Positions 10,821 through 22,650 of a stretch of 64,000 nucleotides of DNA are shown piece by piece. Numbering within the stretch: position 1 is the first letter of the stretch; every line of letters begins with the position of its first letter. Position numbers and translations under genes: made by a program. The notes beneath the pieces were generated by a model that made no database searches, was not told the origin of the DNA, and saw nothing but the letters and a program-made list of their open reading frames with translations. This DNA comes from Hofstenia miamia (lineage: Eukaryota; Xenacoelomorpha; Acoela; Hofsteniidae): positions 402,191 to 466,190 of the forward strand of contig CABFPE010000160.1 of assembly GCA_900660155.1 (NCBI GenBank), given 5' to 3'.

Positions 10821-12760
10821 CAATTGAATTGCATGACTGAAATAGCAAAACACTTGAGAATTTTTTGAGATGTTAATTATAAAGTTGTGACAAACTAGGG
10901 CAGCACCATTTTAGCATTGCATGATCAATCTAGTTTGTTAATAGATCTTCAAATTACCTAAAGATTTTACCTAAAAACTGTAAATTTAATTATTAATTGC
11001 TAAGTTGCTACTTCACATATGGAGTGAAATTAGTCAACAGTGAATAGTATTTAAACTAAGGAGTTTTGGTCAGACTTTGAAAATAGTATACACTGTTTCC
11101 TTAAGACAGTGGCCTTGTTGAATATGAAGATATTTAGAGATTTTCAATGGAGCTTGTTATCACTTCTAATAACCCATTACTAAGAAAACTAACAGATTGA
11201 ATATAGCATTTGACCAATTAAGCTTTAATATGTTTTAGTGTAAAAAGTAGGAAATTTCTAGTACAGAGCTAATAGAACACCCCAGCCTGCCTCCTGTTCT
11301 AATGCATTTGAGGATGATGTTAAGAATGTTAGAAAACAATGATAAATACATTAAAATACATAAAAAGTAGTTGATATAGACAAATAACTTTACATAATTA
11401 CCTAAGTTTGTAGCACACAAAATATATTTAAAGACACTACATAAAACTAGTAAGGAATAAAAAAATAATTATCTATTAAAAAATATATGATATAATGGTA
11501 TATTTTTGCAATCCTGTGCATTTTTGGTTTAAATCAAGGCTTTTTCTTAGGTGAGATTTTTAAGTATATTGGATTATATATACTTTCATACTTTGCTTCA
11601 CTTTTTTGGTGAATTTATTCTCCTGATTTATATTTATTTTTATATTTAATGCTTTCAAAAACTGAAATTAAATGCATAATGTAATCACTTTGCATAAATT
11701 ATAAATGTTTTGTATAAAATGGATGTACTGTAGCATAATCCAAGAATCAATGCTGAAAAAAGAACAAAAAAGAGATTAGTTGGTCAAGAAGATTAACATC
11801 AAATTGAATTATGACTAAATTAATATTAATTGTAAATTTAAATCAATTTAAGTTTAGCATCATTAATTTTGTAAAATGCAAATAAGGGAGAACATTACCA
11901 AATAGTATTTGTCAAAATAATTTGGCAGAACAAAGGGGGTTGATGTAAATAAAAAGTTATTTGTAGAGTAACCAATGCCATAAATGCCACTTTTATAGGC
12001 TTGAATGCCATTTTGGTGGTTTTTGGTCACAAAATGCCATTTTTAAATTTAATGTTTAATTTATTCAGAAATGTTAAATGTACACATTTTTGTAAAAAAA
12101 TTTAGGGGTTTTATGGTTTTCACGTCACAGCTATTGTAGAATCAGGGGCTGGGAACTCTACTAACACTGCAGAACTGATTGTCACAGCAGAAAGATTGCA
12201 GAAGTGACCATATTGTAACAGCCCCAATTCTAATAAAATTGACATATGAAGAACATTGGTAATTCATCCATGTACCTAGTAACTGTTTAGAAAGTATTCC
12301 AGGATTACCAATTTGTATGGCTTCCAGCCAAAGTGCTGTCCATGAAAAGAGAAGTTTTTAATGTGCTTGATTGGTGCTATCCTATTTGTCTCATAATTTC
12401 TTATCTATCTCACTATGAAATAAATAGCTCTGTTGTTTTCTTATCTCTCAGCTCACTAAATTATAGCATGTAATTGCCATGCATTTGTGTTAACCAATGG
12501 TATAATATCATCACAGTGTAATAAGTTATTAGTGCATGTACTTGTTGCAATTGAATGAAAGGTTTATTATTTCTATACCTAACCTTACACATAATCTAAT
12601 GCAGTCCACAATTTGGGCTGCTTACTGTCAGAATGTTACTTGTCATATCAGTACTGGAAGAAGTACTCCCAAATTGTCACCAGAACTTACACAATAATTA
12701 TTGTAGCCATCATTTCTACATTGTTTCTCAGTTTTATACATAGTGAATTATTACATGCCT

Positions 12761-14711
12761 TTGCTTACAACGTAATATCACGCAATCATGTTTCCCTCGC
12801 AAATTGAATTGAGCAATAATATACGTAGCACCCAACTATTATCGCAAACTAAACTCGAAATAAATGATTACGTTATCGACGTCATTATAAATTACAAAAT
12901 CAATTCAAATATAGGCATAAAGTCCCCGAGTGACTCTATACCATACTTTATGATTGTTAATAATTGATAACAATACAATGTACTTTGTCAATTCGATTGG
13001 TGGTTATAATCAGCCAAAGTTATTAAATTTGTAATGCATATCAGGACTTGTTTTCAGCTTTTGTCTCACATTACTTTTACCGCATGAGGTCATTTTTCTA
13101 CTAGTAAGAGGAGGAATTATATTATACTATTATTTCTTAATCAATTCTAAATAACTTCCCTAAGCTGGAATCTTAGTCACCAAGGCTAAGAATAGTAAAG
13201 TGACAACGCCATGTTAGGTGAATTGGTTGAATTATATAGAAGTTTACAAAATTGATAGACATTTTGAGAAAATGGGGTTTAACAACCTTTAGCCATATTT
13301 ACATTTACAATTGTCATAACGTGTTTTTTCCTTTTTAAGGGCTTTTTTGTTGGAATTTATAAATGCCAATTTTTCATATATACTCGCAATTTTTGGAGTC
13401 ATTTTAGCGATTTTAGGTACTATTGTCCGTTTGCCCTAATTATTGAACCTTTTAGTCTAATGGGCATGTCTTAAACACGACCTGTTTAAATGTTTTTTTC
13501 AAATTTATATAGTAAAGGTTGGACAATAATTTTGGTTTTCGTCCATTTCCATTTTTATAACAGATTTTCTATCTAAAAAGAAGCAAAACTTCCGTTTTGT
13601 TTACATCTTTAATATTTTAATGTTTGTCACTATCTGTTTTTAGCAAAATTTTGGAACTTTGTGCTGGTTTTATCTAAAAGCAAAAAAACTTTGTTTTAAA
13701 CGCTTAAAACGTTTTTTTTGTAAAAAATACACTTTTTTTACCAACCTTGAATGGGCATGTGGAAGTCACATTTCTACTGGCTGCTCCGCTTTAAAAGCAT
13801 GCAATTTTTTTGCAATATTATATCATATATATATTAGCAGGCAAAAGTTGAGACAAAAATTGCTCAAAAATATCAAATTGTTCATTTCCAATTGGAGTCA
13901 CGAAACGAGTTACCTTCCGATCTACGCATACTTACGTATGTAAAATATGCACAGCTGTATGTGGGTATGTTATTGTTTACCCTCTGCAGTTAATTTATGC
14001 CCTTTTAAGTCATTGAGATTTTGAAATAGTATAAAACTCAGACTTTGTTCTCAATGTTCTTCAAATTTTTCAAATTCAGTGCAAAATTTTGACTTACAAA
14101 ATCCCATTTTCGTTAAAATTTTCAAGTTTTCACTGTATAATATTGGGCAGTTCAAATTAGGTTTCCTGCAGAATTCTGACCCCACTGTCAACAATGTTGA
14201 CACATTAGCTTTCACTTAATTAGATATCACAGTCCTCTCTAAAACGTCGCTTACAATGTTACACATACTTATTAAAGTTTTATCTTTGTTAATATATTTT
14301 TTCGGAAATGATGCGAATTAGTGTTTTTTTTCGCATGATACTGGATCGCAATTTTAGTCTACTCATAACGGAATTAACCAAGTGTGCATCTTGAGAAATT
14401 GATTTTTTGCTATCAACAATCAACTAAACTTTGAACTATTGAATTTTTTTTGAAATTTTCATTTTGATCAATTACATATGTAAAACAAAAGGTGAACAAA
14501 TTGAGAGAGGATATCTGAAAGCTATCATAAATGAGGTACAGTTGGTTTGACATGATCCTATTAAAGGATTTGGTATCCCCAAAGGCAAGCAACTCTTTGA
14601 AAGAGTGTAATTGAAGACAGTAGAATCGTCTATAGCATTTTTCAAGAAAACATTGCATAATAGTGTAAATAGAAAAACACTACCATAAATCGAAATGCCA
14701 TATGCATTATC
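12761..14711. other. intergenic with normal CpG, no gene supported
   Basis: CpG frequency returns to background. The open frame at 13659-13943 (94 residues, Lys/Phe/Cys-rich) lacks any recognisable domain. Bases 14621-14711 recur exactly at 17765-17854 next to a single n, which I take as a scaffold duplicate. Confidence 0.5.
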
Positions 14712-16700
14712 CAAATCAGTAATCTTACTCATATTACGGACTTTGATCAATTGGATATTTCTTTACATTCTTTTCCTTCTTCATCAGATTCCCATGCTTC
14801 TTCGCCGGTGAATATTATTGATTCTACAATGGATACTTTACCGCCTTTTACGCCGGATCCCATTATGCATTCCACTCCGGTTTCCATAGTTTCGTTGCCT
14901 TCTAGTGCGTCGATACTTCCTCCAGTGCCTGCTCCAGCTTCACGCTTGGTAAATTTTAGTGTTCTTAATCATACTTTTAATTTACCGGACTCCGCACTAC
15001 CTAACTTTAGGGCTTATCTAACTAAGGTATCTCATTTGTCCATTAATGATATTTTGTCTCTTTTACGTGACTTTCAGGCTAGGGCAACTTCTAATTTTCC
15101 TAGACCACACTCACAAGAGGATATTCTTAATACGGTTTCACAAGCCTCTCATATTCTTTCTGGACAAACTTTAACTTCCTCACAGATGGCTGAATTCTTA
15201 CAACTTCCTGCCCATCATGAAGATACACTTTCGATGCTTTGGTACGGATCTGATGGACCTTCCTTTCTTTCTTCTTCTGATTCTTCTGATTCTCTGGTAT
15301 CTCTTAATGACTCCACTTATTCCTACACTTCCAATTCCATTGATTGGCAAGCTCTAGCTCATTTTACTAATATGCCTGATAGAGTTCTCAAACTTATGTC
15401 TATTCATATTAATTTTACGCGCTTTCGTCCTCATGTTGCTAAGCGACCTTTTAGAATTAATGATTTAGTGACTCGTAATCACGCGGATGCTATTCTTCAA
15501 GCCCACTTAGACGCAGGTATCATTGCTCCTGCTCCGTCTAGATCTCCATTTGTTTCTAAAGCATTTTTTGTGCCTAAATCTAGCGGTAAGCTCCGCATGG
15601 TAATTGACTATTCTCACCTCACTAAATTATGCTCTCCCATTAAGTTTCATTTGCCATCTTTCCTTAAAGTCGCTAGGTCACATGTTCCACCCATGGACCA
15701 TCTTTGTGTGCAGTTTGACCTTAAGAGTGCTTTTTATCACTTGAATATAATTGACAAGGATAAATATAAGACAACTTTTATAGCTCATGACGGTTCTCGA
15801 TATTTCTTTCATAAAGCGCCTATGGGTTTGTCATATTCGGTGGCGCCTTGCCAACTCCTCTGTAATTATCTATTATCTCCGGTACGTCGTTATGTCAGTT
15901 TCTCATGGGCACACATTGATAATATTCTTCTTTGTTTTGACAGTCGCCATTATAATCATATTCGTAGCTGGTTTAACAAAGTCTGCTCATTAGGAATTTC
16001 TTGTGTTCAGGTTAATGCCTCTTCGGGCCTATCCTCTGAGACCTTCTTTCTAGGTTTTCATGTTTCGGTCGCTAACCAATGTATTTCTCTTTCTGAGGAT
16101 AGGGAAGCTCTTGTTCGCTTTCTAGCTGAATTAGATATCAAACGTTTTTCACTTAAATCCCGTCAGAAAATTCTTGGACACCTTAATTTCGTTTGGCCTC
16201 TCATTGCTACGTATAATGTGTTGCATCCTCTCTATGACATTAATGACGCCCGCTTTTCTATCGCGCAAAATCTTGTCACTTTTTTAGTACGTTCTATGGA
16301 TATTTCAATTCCTTGGTCTGGTCGATACCATGCCAGATCCTCATACTCCTGGTATGTTGATGCCTCTGAATTCTCTATTGGTATTGTTCATCCTGACGCT
16401 TCTTCATTTTCTTACAGGGTACCCTTTTACAAACATATCTTCTGGAAAGAATCTCTCGCTTTGCTTATTGCACTTCTTCAAGCTCAGGATGGAGACACAA
16501 TCTTTTGTGATAACCAGGCCTTGGTACGTGGAGCGTCTTCTGGGAAGTTATATGGTCTCCCATTTCTTGTTGCGGTCACAATTTCACTTTTAGTCAGGTT
16601 TAAATCAATTTCCTTACTCTGGATCCCATCTGAGGATAACTTAGCGGATGGCCCTAGTAGGTTAGAATCACTTGTTTTGCCACCAGTGCGAATTCCGTAA
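14712..16700 (+). pseudogene. reverse transcriptase-RNase H, copy 1, 5'-truncated but otherwise open
   Basis: Open from the truncation point to 16700 (at least 649 residues). Residues about 1-210 are Ser/Pro-rich linker. RT motifs follow: FVSKAFFVPKSSGKLRMVIDY; motif A QFDLKSAFYHL with the catalytic Asp; APMGLSYSVAPCQ (motif B); motif C AHIDNILL, where most RTs have Y-x-D-D; then a thumb region. RNase H follows with its Asp-Glu-Asp-Asp set: YVDAS, FWKESLALL, FCDNQALV and EDNLADGPSR. The second catalytic Asp of motif C is Asn here and in copy 2. The frame ends about 200 bases before the repeat's 3' end, leaving no room for an integrase. The phrase EDNLADGPSR and the RNase H layout recall DIRS and pararetrovirus-type RTs more than Ty1 or BEL. 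Placement needs a tree. Confidence 0.75.
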
Positions 16701-16903
16701 TTGTGCATTTAATATTGTGTTTTAATGTTTCAATTTTGTTCAATGTTTCAATTTGTATTTGCAATTTTATTTTCGGTGCCTGCGCTACTTATTTTAACTC
16801 TTTTTACTCCACGGCAACAATCTGTTCCTATATAAAAGAAGTAAGGAGCGCCATTTTAGTAGTGTTAGCTTTTGTATTGGTGAAGAGAAAAATAAAATTT
16901 TTT
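16701..16903 (+). repeat. LTR-like terminal repeat, copy 1 (TATA box and polyA signal)
   Basis: The sequence after pol is repeated after copy 2 (19844-20045) with three differences. Identity ends at TTTTTTA, after which copy 1 runs into gag and copy 2 into flanking DNA, which fixes the 3' boundary. TATATAAAA lies at 16829-16837 and AATAAA at 16891-16896, only about 55 bases apart, implying a short R region. The 5' boundary cannot be set because both copies follow pol. Confidence 0.7.
16829..16837 (+). promoter_or_regulatory. TATA box of the retroelement LTR
   Basis: CTATATAAAAG in a 200-bp terminal repeat, about 100 bases upstream of the gag ATG. The same box occurs at 19971-19980 in the second repeat. 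Confidence 0.65.
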
Positions 16904-16937
16904 AACTTCCTTGCTGTATTGGCTCTCACCAAGTTTT

Positions 16938-17483
16938 ATGGCACCTACCACATCTAATCCTGATAAATTACTGCAATTAGCCGAAGTCATCGATAAAATC
17001 ACTGATAAACTTTCTGCAATTGATGGACGAGTCAGTCACAATCCTGTACAACCTGGCATTCCGTACGCTCAACATGATATTGCGCCTTCCCAATCTACTT
17101 CTCAGCCAGTTTTATCATCAGCAGCCTTCCTTGTTGATCAGATTCCTACAGCTATTAACGAGCTTTCTACGGCAATTCAATCAAGACGAACCGACCCTCG
17201 AGATCGATACGAGATGGAGCTCATCCTTGCAGTCCTCGCCGAATATACAGCCCTCTCAGACGCCTTGCAGGCTACAGTCTCAAAGCGAGCTCGAATCCTC
17301 CTCTCAGCTTCCAGTTTTGGATGGGGACCAACTATTCGCGCAACATCCAACGCAACTCTCGAATCACTCGGTGTCCCTCATCTCCAATCTCAGCGATTAC
17401 AATCTAAGCGTTTTACCAAACCTAAGCAGTCTCGATCTAAGGGACGTGGAAAGTCTCAGTCTACTCAACCTACAAATCAGTAA
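16938..17483 (+). CDS. gag-like protein of the LTR retroelement
   Basis: 181 residues from the ATG at 16938, 34 bases after the terminal repeat. The first half contains helical segments (LLQLAEVIDKITDKLSAIDG; residues about 95-130 also helical) and the C-terminus is strongly basic (SKRFTKPKQSRSKGRGKSQ), suited to nucleic-acid binding. No CCHC zinc knuckle is present. Position directly behind the LTR and before pol supports a gag role. The pol frame is +1 relative to gag and is open through most of gag from at least 17020, so pol could be made by frameshifting in the long overlap. This is the only copy of gag in the window. Confidence 0.6.
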   Translation: MAPTTSNPDKLLQLAEVIDKITDKLSAIDGRVSHNPVQPGIPYAQHDIAPSQSTSQPVLSSAAFLVDQIPTAINELSTAIQSRRTDPRDRYEMELILAVLAEYTALSDALQATVSKRARILLSASSFGWGPTIRATSNATLESLGVPHLQSQRLQSKRFTKPKQSRSKGRGKSQSTQPTNQ

Positions 17484-17763
17484 TCTTACTCATATTACGG
17501 ACTTTGATCAATTGGATATTTCTTTACATTCTTTTTCTTCTTCGTCAGATTCCCATGCTTCTTCGCCGGTGAATATTATTGATTCTACAATGGATACTTT
17601 ACCGCCTTTTACACCGGATCCCATTATGCATTCTACTCCGGTCTCCATAGTTTCGCTGCCCTCTAGTGCGTCGATGCATCCTCCAGTGCCTGCTCCAGCT
17701 CCACGCTTGGTAAATTTTAATGTTCTTAATTATACTTTTAATTTACCGGACTCCGCACTACCT
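17484..17763 (+). pseudogene. start of pol in the full-length unit, cut by an n
   Basis: Continues from the gag overlap into the Ser/Pro-rich pol linker and stops at the scaffold join at 17764. It differs from the other two pol starts at several positions (for example an extra codon-neutral change near 17538 and MHPPVPAPAP in place of ILPPVPAPAS), so it is a separate sequence and not a third read of the same copy. Confidence 0.65.
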
Positions 17764-17764
17764 N
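17764..17764. other. scaffold join (single n) with duplicated flank
   Basis: Sequence right of the n repeats 14622 onward, including about 90 bases of non-element flank. Haplotype or overlap duplication is the simplest reading. Confidence 0.75.
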
Positions 17765-17854
17765 AGAATCGTCTATAGCATTTTTCAAGAAAACATTGCA
17801 TAATAGTGTAAATAGAAAAACACTACCATAAATCGAAATGCCATATGCATTATC

Positions 17855-19843
17855 CAAATCAGTAATCTTACTCATATTACGGACTTTGATCAATTGGATA
17901 TTTCTTTACATTCTTTTCCTTCTTCATCAGATTCCCATGCTTCTTCGCCGGTGAATATTATTGATTCTACAATGGATACTTTACCGCCTTTTACGCCGGA
18001 TCCCATTATGCATTCCACTCCGGTTTCCATAGTTTCGTTGCCTTCTAGTGCGTCGATACTTCCTCCAGTGCCTGCTCCAGCTTCACGCTTGGTAAATTTT
18101 AGTGTTCTTAATCATACTTTTAATTTACCGGACTCCGCACTACCTAACTTTAGGGCTTATCTAACTAAGGTATCTCATTTGTCCATTAATGATATTTTGT
18201 CTCTTTTACGTGACTTTCAGGCTAGGGCAACTTCTAATTTTCCTAGACCACACTCACAAGAGGATATTCTTAATACGGTTTCACAAGCCTCTCATATTCT
18301 TTCTGGACAAACTTTAACTTCCTCACAGATGGCTGAATTCTTACAACTTCCTGCCCATCATGAAGATACACTTTCGATGCTTTGGTACGGATCTGATGGA
18401 CCTTCCTTTCTTTCTTCTTCTGATTCTTCTGATTCTCTGGTATCTCTTAATGACTCCACTTATTCCTACACTTCCAATTCCATTGATTGGCAAGCTCTAG
18501 CTCATTTTACTAATATGCCTGATAGAGTTCTCAAACTTATGTCTATTCATATTAATTTTACGCGCTTTCGTCCTCATGTTGCTAAGCGACCTTTTAGAAT
18601 TAATGATTTAGTGACTCGTAATCACGCGGATGCTATTCTTCAAGCCCACTTAGACGCAGGTATCATTGCTCCTGCTCCGTCTAGATCTCCATTTGTTTCT
18701 AAAGCATTTTTTGTGCCTAAATCTAGCGGTAAGCTCCGCATGGTAATTGACTATTCTCACCTCACTAAATTATGCTCTCCCATTAAGTTTCATTTGCCAT
18801 CTTTCCTTAAAGTCGCTAGGTCACATGTTCCACCCATGGACCATCTTTGTGTGCAGTTTGACCTTAAGAGTGCTTTTTATCACTTGAATATAATTGACAA
18901 GGATAAATATAAGACAACTTTTATAGCTCATGACGGTTCTCGATATTTCTTTCATAAAGCGCCTATGGGTTTGTCATATTCGGTGGCGCCTTGCCAACTC
19001 CTCTGTAATTATCTATTATCTCCGGTACGTCGTTATGTCAGTTTCTCATGGGCACACATTGATAATATTCTTCTTTGTTTTGACAGTCGCCATTATAATC
19101 ATATTCGTAGCTGGTTTAACAAAGTCTGCTCATTAGGAATTTCTTGTGTTCAGGTTAATGCCTCTTCGGGCCTATCCTCTGAGACCTTCTTTCTAGGTTT
19201 TCATGTTTCGGTCGCTAACCAATGTATTTCTCTTTCTGAGGATAGGGAAGCTCTTGTTCGCTTTCTAGCTGAATTAGACATCAAACGTTTTTCACTTAAA
19301 TCCCGTCAGAAAATTCTTGGACACCTTAATTTTGTTTGGCCTCTCATTGCTACGTATAATGTGTTGCATCCTCTCTATGACATTAATGACGCCCGCTTTT
19401 CTATCGCGCAAAATCTTGTCACTTTTTTAGTACGTTCTATGGATATTTCAATTCCTTGGTCTGGTCGATACCATGCCAGATCCTCATACTCCTGGTATGT
19501 TGATGCCTCTGAATTCTCTATTGGTATTGTTCATCCTGACGCTTCTTCATTTTCTTACAGGGTACCCTTTTACAAACATATCTTCTGGAAAGAATCTCTC
19601 GCTTTGCTTATTGCACTTCTTCAAGCTCAGGATGGAGACACAATCTTTTGTGATAACCAGGCCTTGGTACGTGGAGCGTCTTCTGGGAAGTTATATGGTC
19701 TCCCATTTCTTGTTGCGGTCACAATTTCACTTTTAGTCAGGTTTAAATCAATTTCCTTACTCTGGATCCCATCTGAGGATAACTTAGCGGATGGCCCTAG
19801 TAGGTTAGAATCACTTGTTTTGCCACCAGTGCGAATTCCGTAA
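17855..19843 (+). pseudogene. reverse transcriptase-RNase H, copy 2, near-identical to copy 1
   Basis: Encodes the same 649-residue protein as copy 1. I noticed only silent differences (for example at 19279 and 19333). It has the same 5' truncation point and the same His-Ile-Asp-Asn motif C. Either an allelic contig placed in tandem or a very recent duplication. Confidence 0.7.
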
Positions 19844-20045
19844 TTGTGCATTTAATATTGTGTTTTAATGTTTCAATTTTGTTCAATGTTTCAATTTGTA
19901 TTTGCAATTTTATTTTGGTGCCTGCGCTACTTATTTTAACTCTTTTTACTCCACCGCAACAATCTGTTCCTATATAAAAGAAGTAAGGAGCGCCATTTTA
20001 GTAGTGTTAGCTTTTGTATTGGTGAAGAGAAAAATAAAATTTTTT
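19844..20045 (+). repeat. LTR-like terminal repeat, copy 2
   Basis: One base shorter than copy 1 (a C is missing in TTTCGGTG) and with GC swaps at the CCACGGC/CCACCGC site. AATAAA at 20033-20038; the element ends at 20045. No poly(A) tail follows. Confidence 0.7.
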
Positions 20046-21712
20046 AGCCAAAGAAAGCTCCAGCAGGTAAAGTAGGGACTTAATTCAATGTAGTTAAAAG
20101 CTGTTGAGCATGTTTTTAGAATAAAGGGTTAGAACTAAAAGTGATCCCAAGTAGAGATAGATGTTGGGTGGTTTCAGCATAGTGTGGGATTTGACACTGA
20201 TGAAAAGGCTTATTCTTCAAGTTAAAGCTTCCCAGTGCTTATAGAAATGTGATTAAAATTACTCCAGGACTCAATGTGGCTGAAGTCTTGAGAGATAGTT
20301 GATTTATAATGGCTGTATTTTGGGCAGAGGGACAACGAAAAAATCATCATCATACTTAATTATGCTAGATGACTCCGCTTAAGTTCCTCAAATCGTTTGA
20401 GAAGATATTGAAAAGATTGGGCCTCCAATGGTTCCTTAGGAGCATCCAATGTCAAAGTTGGATAGTTGATAGTAGGAAGGATTATACTTAATATTAGATG
20501 TAAACAAGGTGGTCAGTCCTAATTTGATACTTAAGGGAAACACATCTGTCGAAAACAGTCGAATTATTTGAAAGGGTGAACTCAATTATTTCCAGATCAG
20601 TGGATTCAACAATATAGTCAGTGTTAAAATTATTAAAGACGGGTATTGTGTTAAAATTAGGTGGGGCTCTTAACAAGGAATTCAATAAGATCATTGTCTT
20701 TGTAAATTGAGTGGCAGTATACAGGACTGTGATATGTAACATTAACAAAGAAGGGGTTATGACAAATATCACTTACACATTTTATCCAAAAACTTTCAAA
20801 TAGCGAAGGAGAGTTGAAAATCTTTGCATTAATGTTGTCAGAAATTTAAAAGGCAATACCACCACCAGACTGAAGGCGATTACAAGGCGATCCATAAGGA
20901 CACCTGGTATTGATACATATGAATCGGGGACAGATTTGTTGAGGAAAATTTCTGTGACTAAGCAGATACTTATATTACTTGAAGTAAGATCATTAAGAAG
21001 GAGTGAACAAAATTTTCTATATGTATTCTGTTCAAAATAAGGAAGCTTTTTAAGACAACAATGAATCGATTACACAAAATGAAGAATAAAAAGAAATGCC
21101 TAGTCATTTTGTGGGTGATTTCCCCGGTCAATTCTGGATAACAATGAAGCTTTTTTTGAGGAAAATCGGGCATTCTGTGAATACTTCATTTCATTAGAGG
21201 CAAAGCAGTTGGAGCATTTAAACTGTGCTGGATCATTTTTAAATGGACAAGAGACTCCTGAATGTTCTTTTGAACAGTAAGAGCATTGGGCATTATTTGA
21301 ATAATTTTTGTTGTGTTTTCATATTTACAACATTTAGTACAATGAAGAATATGAAAATGATCCGATAACCGACATGCATACAAATCAAGATTTATTTAAC
21401 TATTACGCATGATTAATGTCTTAATATTAGGGGAATTCTTACAGATGATAGTATGATACTGGTGAACTTGTAATGAAAGAGAACATACAAAACTTCGTCA
21501 GGGCAGTCATCAAGTTTAGAATTTAAAACTGGATCAGCTTGACGAATTAGATTAGCTATATCAGTCTCGTTATCTGAGATACAGCATTCCGGGACATGAG
21601 AAATAGCATTTTTTGGGGAGGAGAGAAGATCTAGAAGTGATTTTGTTAGGAAAAATAGGTGCTAATTCTTTAGTTATATCATGCACATTATCATCAGGAG
21701 AAAGTTTAAAAA

Positions 21713-21787
<75 letters not shown>

Positions 21788-21830
21788 AAGTGTTCTTCAA
21801 TTTCTAAAAAAGTAATATGCGAATACTTCC
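20046..21830 (-). pseudogene. non-LTR retrotransposon relic, ORF1 zinc knuckles and endonuclease
   Basis: Reverse strand. About 21180-21400 reads with frame changes as a Cys-rich zinc-knuckle region (CTKCCKYENTTKIIQ, then NAPTALPL near the NCFASN position). About 21010-20480 is an apurinic-type endonuclease: ICLVTEIFLNKSVPDSY corresponds to the S-E-T-W-L block, SGGGIAF to the G-G-G-V/I block after a frameshift, and RTDH to the catalytic S/T-D-H. Sequence to 20046 is linker. Many frameshifts and stops. The LTR element lies against its 3' side. Confidence 0.6.
21712..21787. repeat. (AGT)n microsatellite, about 25 units
   Basis: Uninterrupted AGT repeats. They create poly-Val and poly-Thr open frames on the two strands that are not genes. 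Confidence 0.95.
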
Positions 21831-21929
21831 TAAATGAAATTGGAACAACGAAAAGTTAATAAATCATTTTAAACAGTAGTAGTATTTTTTGATAGCATGT
21901 CTCATCATATTTTTGGGAAAATTACATAA

Positions 21930-22650
21930 ATATTGTCTTAGTAGTGATGCTTTGAACTTAGTTACTAGCTTTTTAACTAACAGCTATCATTCTGTAAAGC
22001 TTGGTGGCATTCAGTCTTCAGAGGAGTTCCGCAGGGTTCAATTTTAGGGCCTCTTTTATTAACATATGTTAACGATATTGCCAATGGCTTAACAAATTGC
22101 AAAATTTTTCAATATGCTGATGTCTGTATGTCAGAACAAACAATAAAGTTACCTGTACCAGACTAATTACTGACGATTTTAATAATCTAAAATATTGGTT
22201 TAATAAAAACGAACTTCAATTAAACGTTAGCAAATCTCAATTTTGCATACATGACAGAAAGTTGATATTTCAAAGTCTAGTGAGTTTTCTCTGCAGAACT
22301 CGAATAAAGCGACTTCCCTTGGAGTAAGATTTACTGGCAATCTTGATTTTACTAGATTTCTTAATGATAAGGTTCGCCAACTTCCTAGGTTTAACTCAAC
22401 TATAACTGTTATCAGAAATTTATTTTCAAAACTTTATCAATTGCTATTGTGCATATTTATACGGAATAATCAGTTGCGGATCACAGCTTACTTTAGGGAA
22501 ATACATAACTAAGTGGAACAAAATTGATAATTAATTTAATTTGGCTATAAAAAAAATTGCCAGTGTTTCCAGGTTCACACATGCAACAAAATTCTATAAA
22601 GACTTTGAAATTATGAGACTTACAAGATATCACTTGTACATCTTATTTAT
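21930..22650 (+). pseudogene. non-LTR reverse transcriptase fragment (forward)
   Basis: Reads LRGVPQGSILGPLLL and FQYADV with the second Asp of the F/Y-A-D-D box lost, then an NLKYWFNKNELQLNVSKSQ thumb-type segment and a SYLYG-SCGSQLT-like connection region with frameshifts. These are the late RT motifs of Jockey/CR1-type LINEs. Confidence 0.65.

Larger units (their letters stand above)
7071..12760. other. CpG-starved geneless block
   Basis: Reading through 5.7 kb I see about five CpG dinucleotides, where this base composition would predict on the order of one hundred. TpG and CpA are correspondingly common. No gene is supported; short open frames (for example 10146-10334, hydrophobic) look like chance. 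A Tc1 transposase fossil sits at about 10.54-10.82 kb. CpG returns abruptly at about 12765. The pattern fits an old, heavily methylated region of decayed transposons. Confidence 0.7.
14712..20045 (+). mobile_element. LTR-type retroelement in tandem, RT-RNase H without integrase
   Basis: Order: 5'-truncated pol (14712-16700), terminal repeat (16701-16903), gag (16938-17483), start of a second pol to an n at 17764, then a near-identical truncated pol (17855-19843) and terminal repeat to 20045. Offset between the two pol copies is 3143 bases and they differ at only a few positions. The terminal repeat has a TATA box and an AATAAA, as an LTR should. No aspartic protease, DDE integrase or tyrosine recombinase is visible. 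Because the second truncated copy starts with the same non-element flank (17765-17854 equals 14622-14711), the likely true locus is one truncated pol, LTR, gag, full pol, LTR, and the n joins overlapping or allelic contigs. The right end abuts LINE-derived sequence, so the element probably inserted into a LINE. Confidence 0.7.

Noticed and set aside
13659-13943. 94-residue Cys/Lys/Phe-rich frame as a zinc-finger protein
   Set aside because: Cys and His spacing fits no zinc-binding pattern and the frame follows runs of T and A.
14712-20045. DIRS element with tyrosine recombinase
   Set aside because: The RT wording and RNase H recall DIRS, but no R-H-R-Y recombinase follows and the ends are direct LTRs with TATA and polyA signals.
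21570-21807. Poly-Thr and poly-Val open frames on the two strands
   Set aside because: Both come from one AGT microsatellite.
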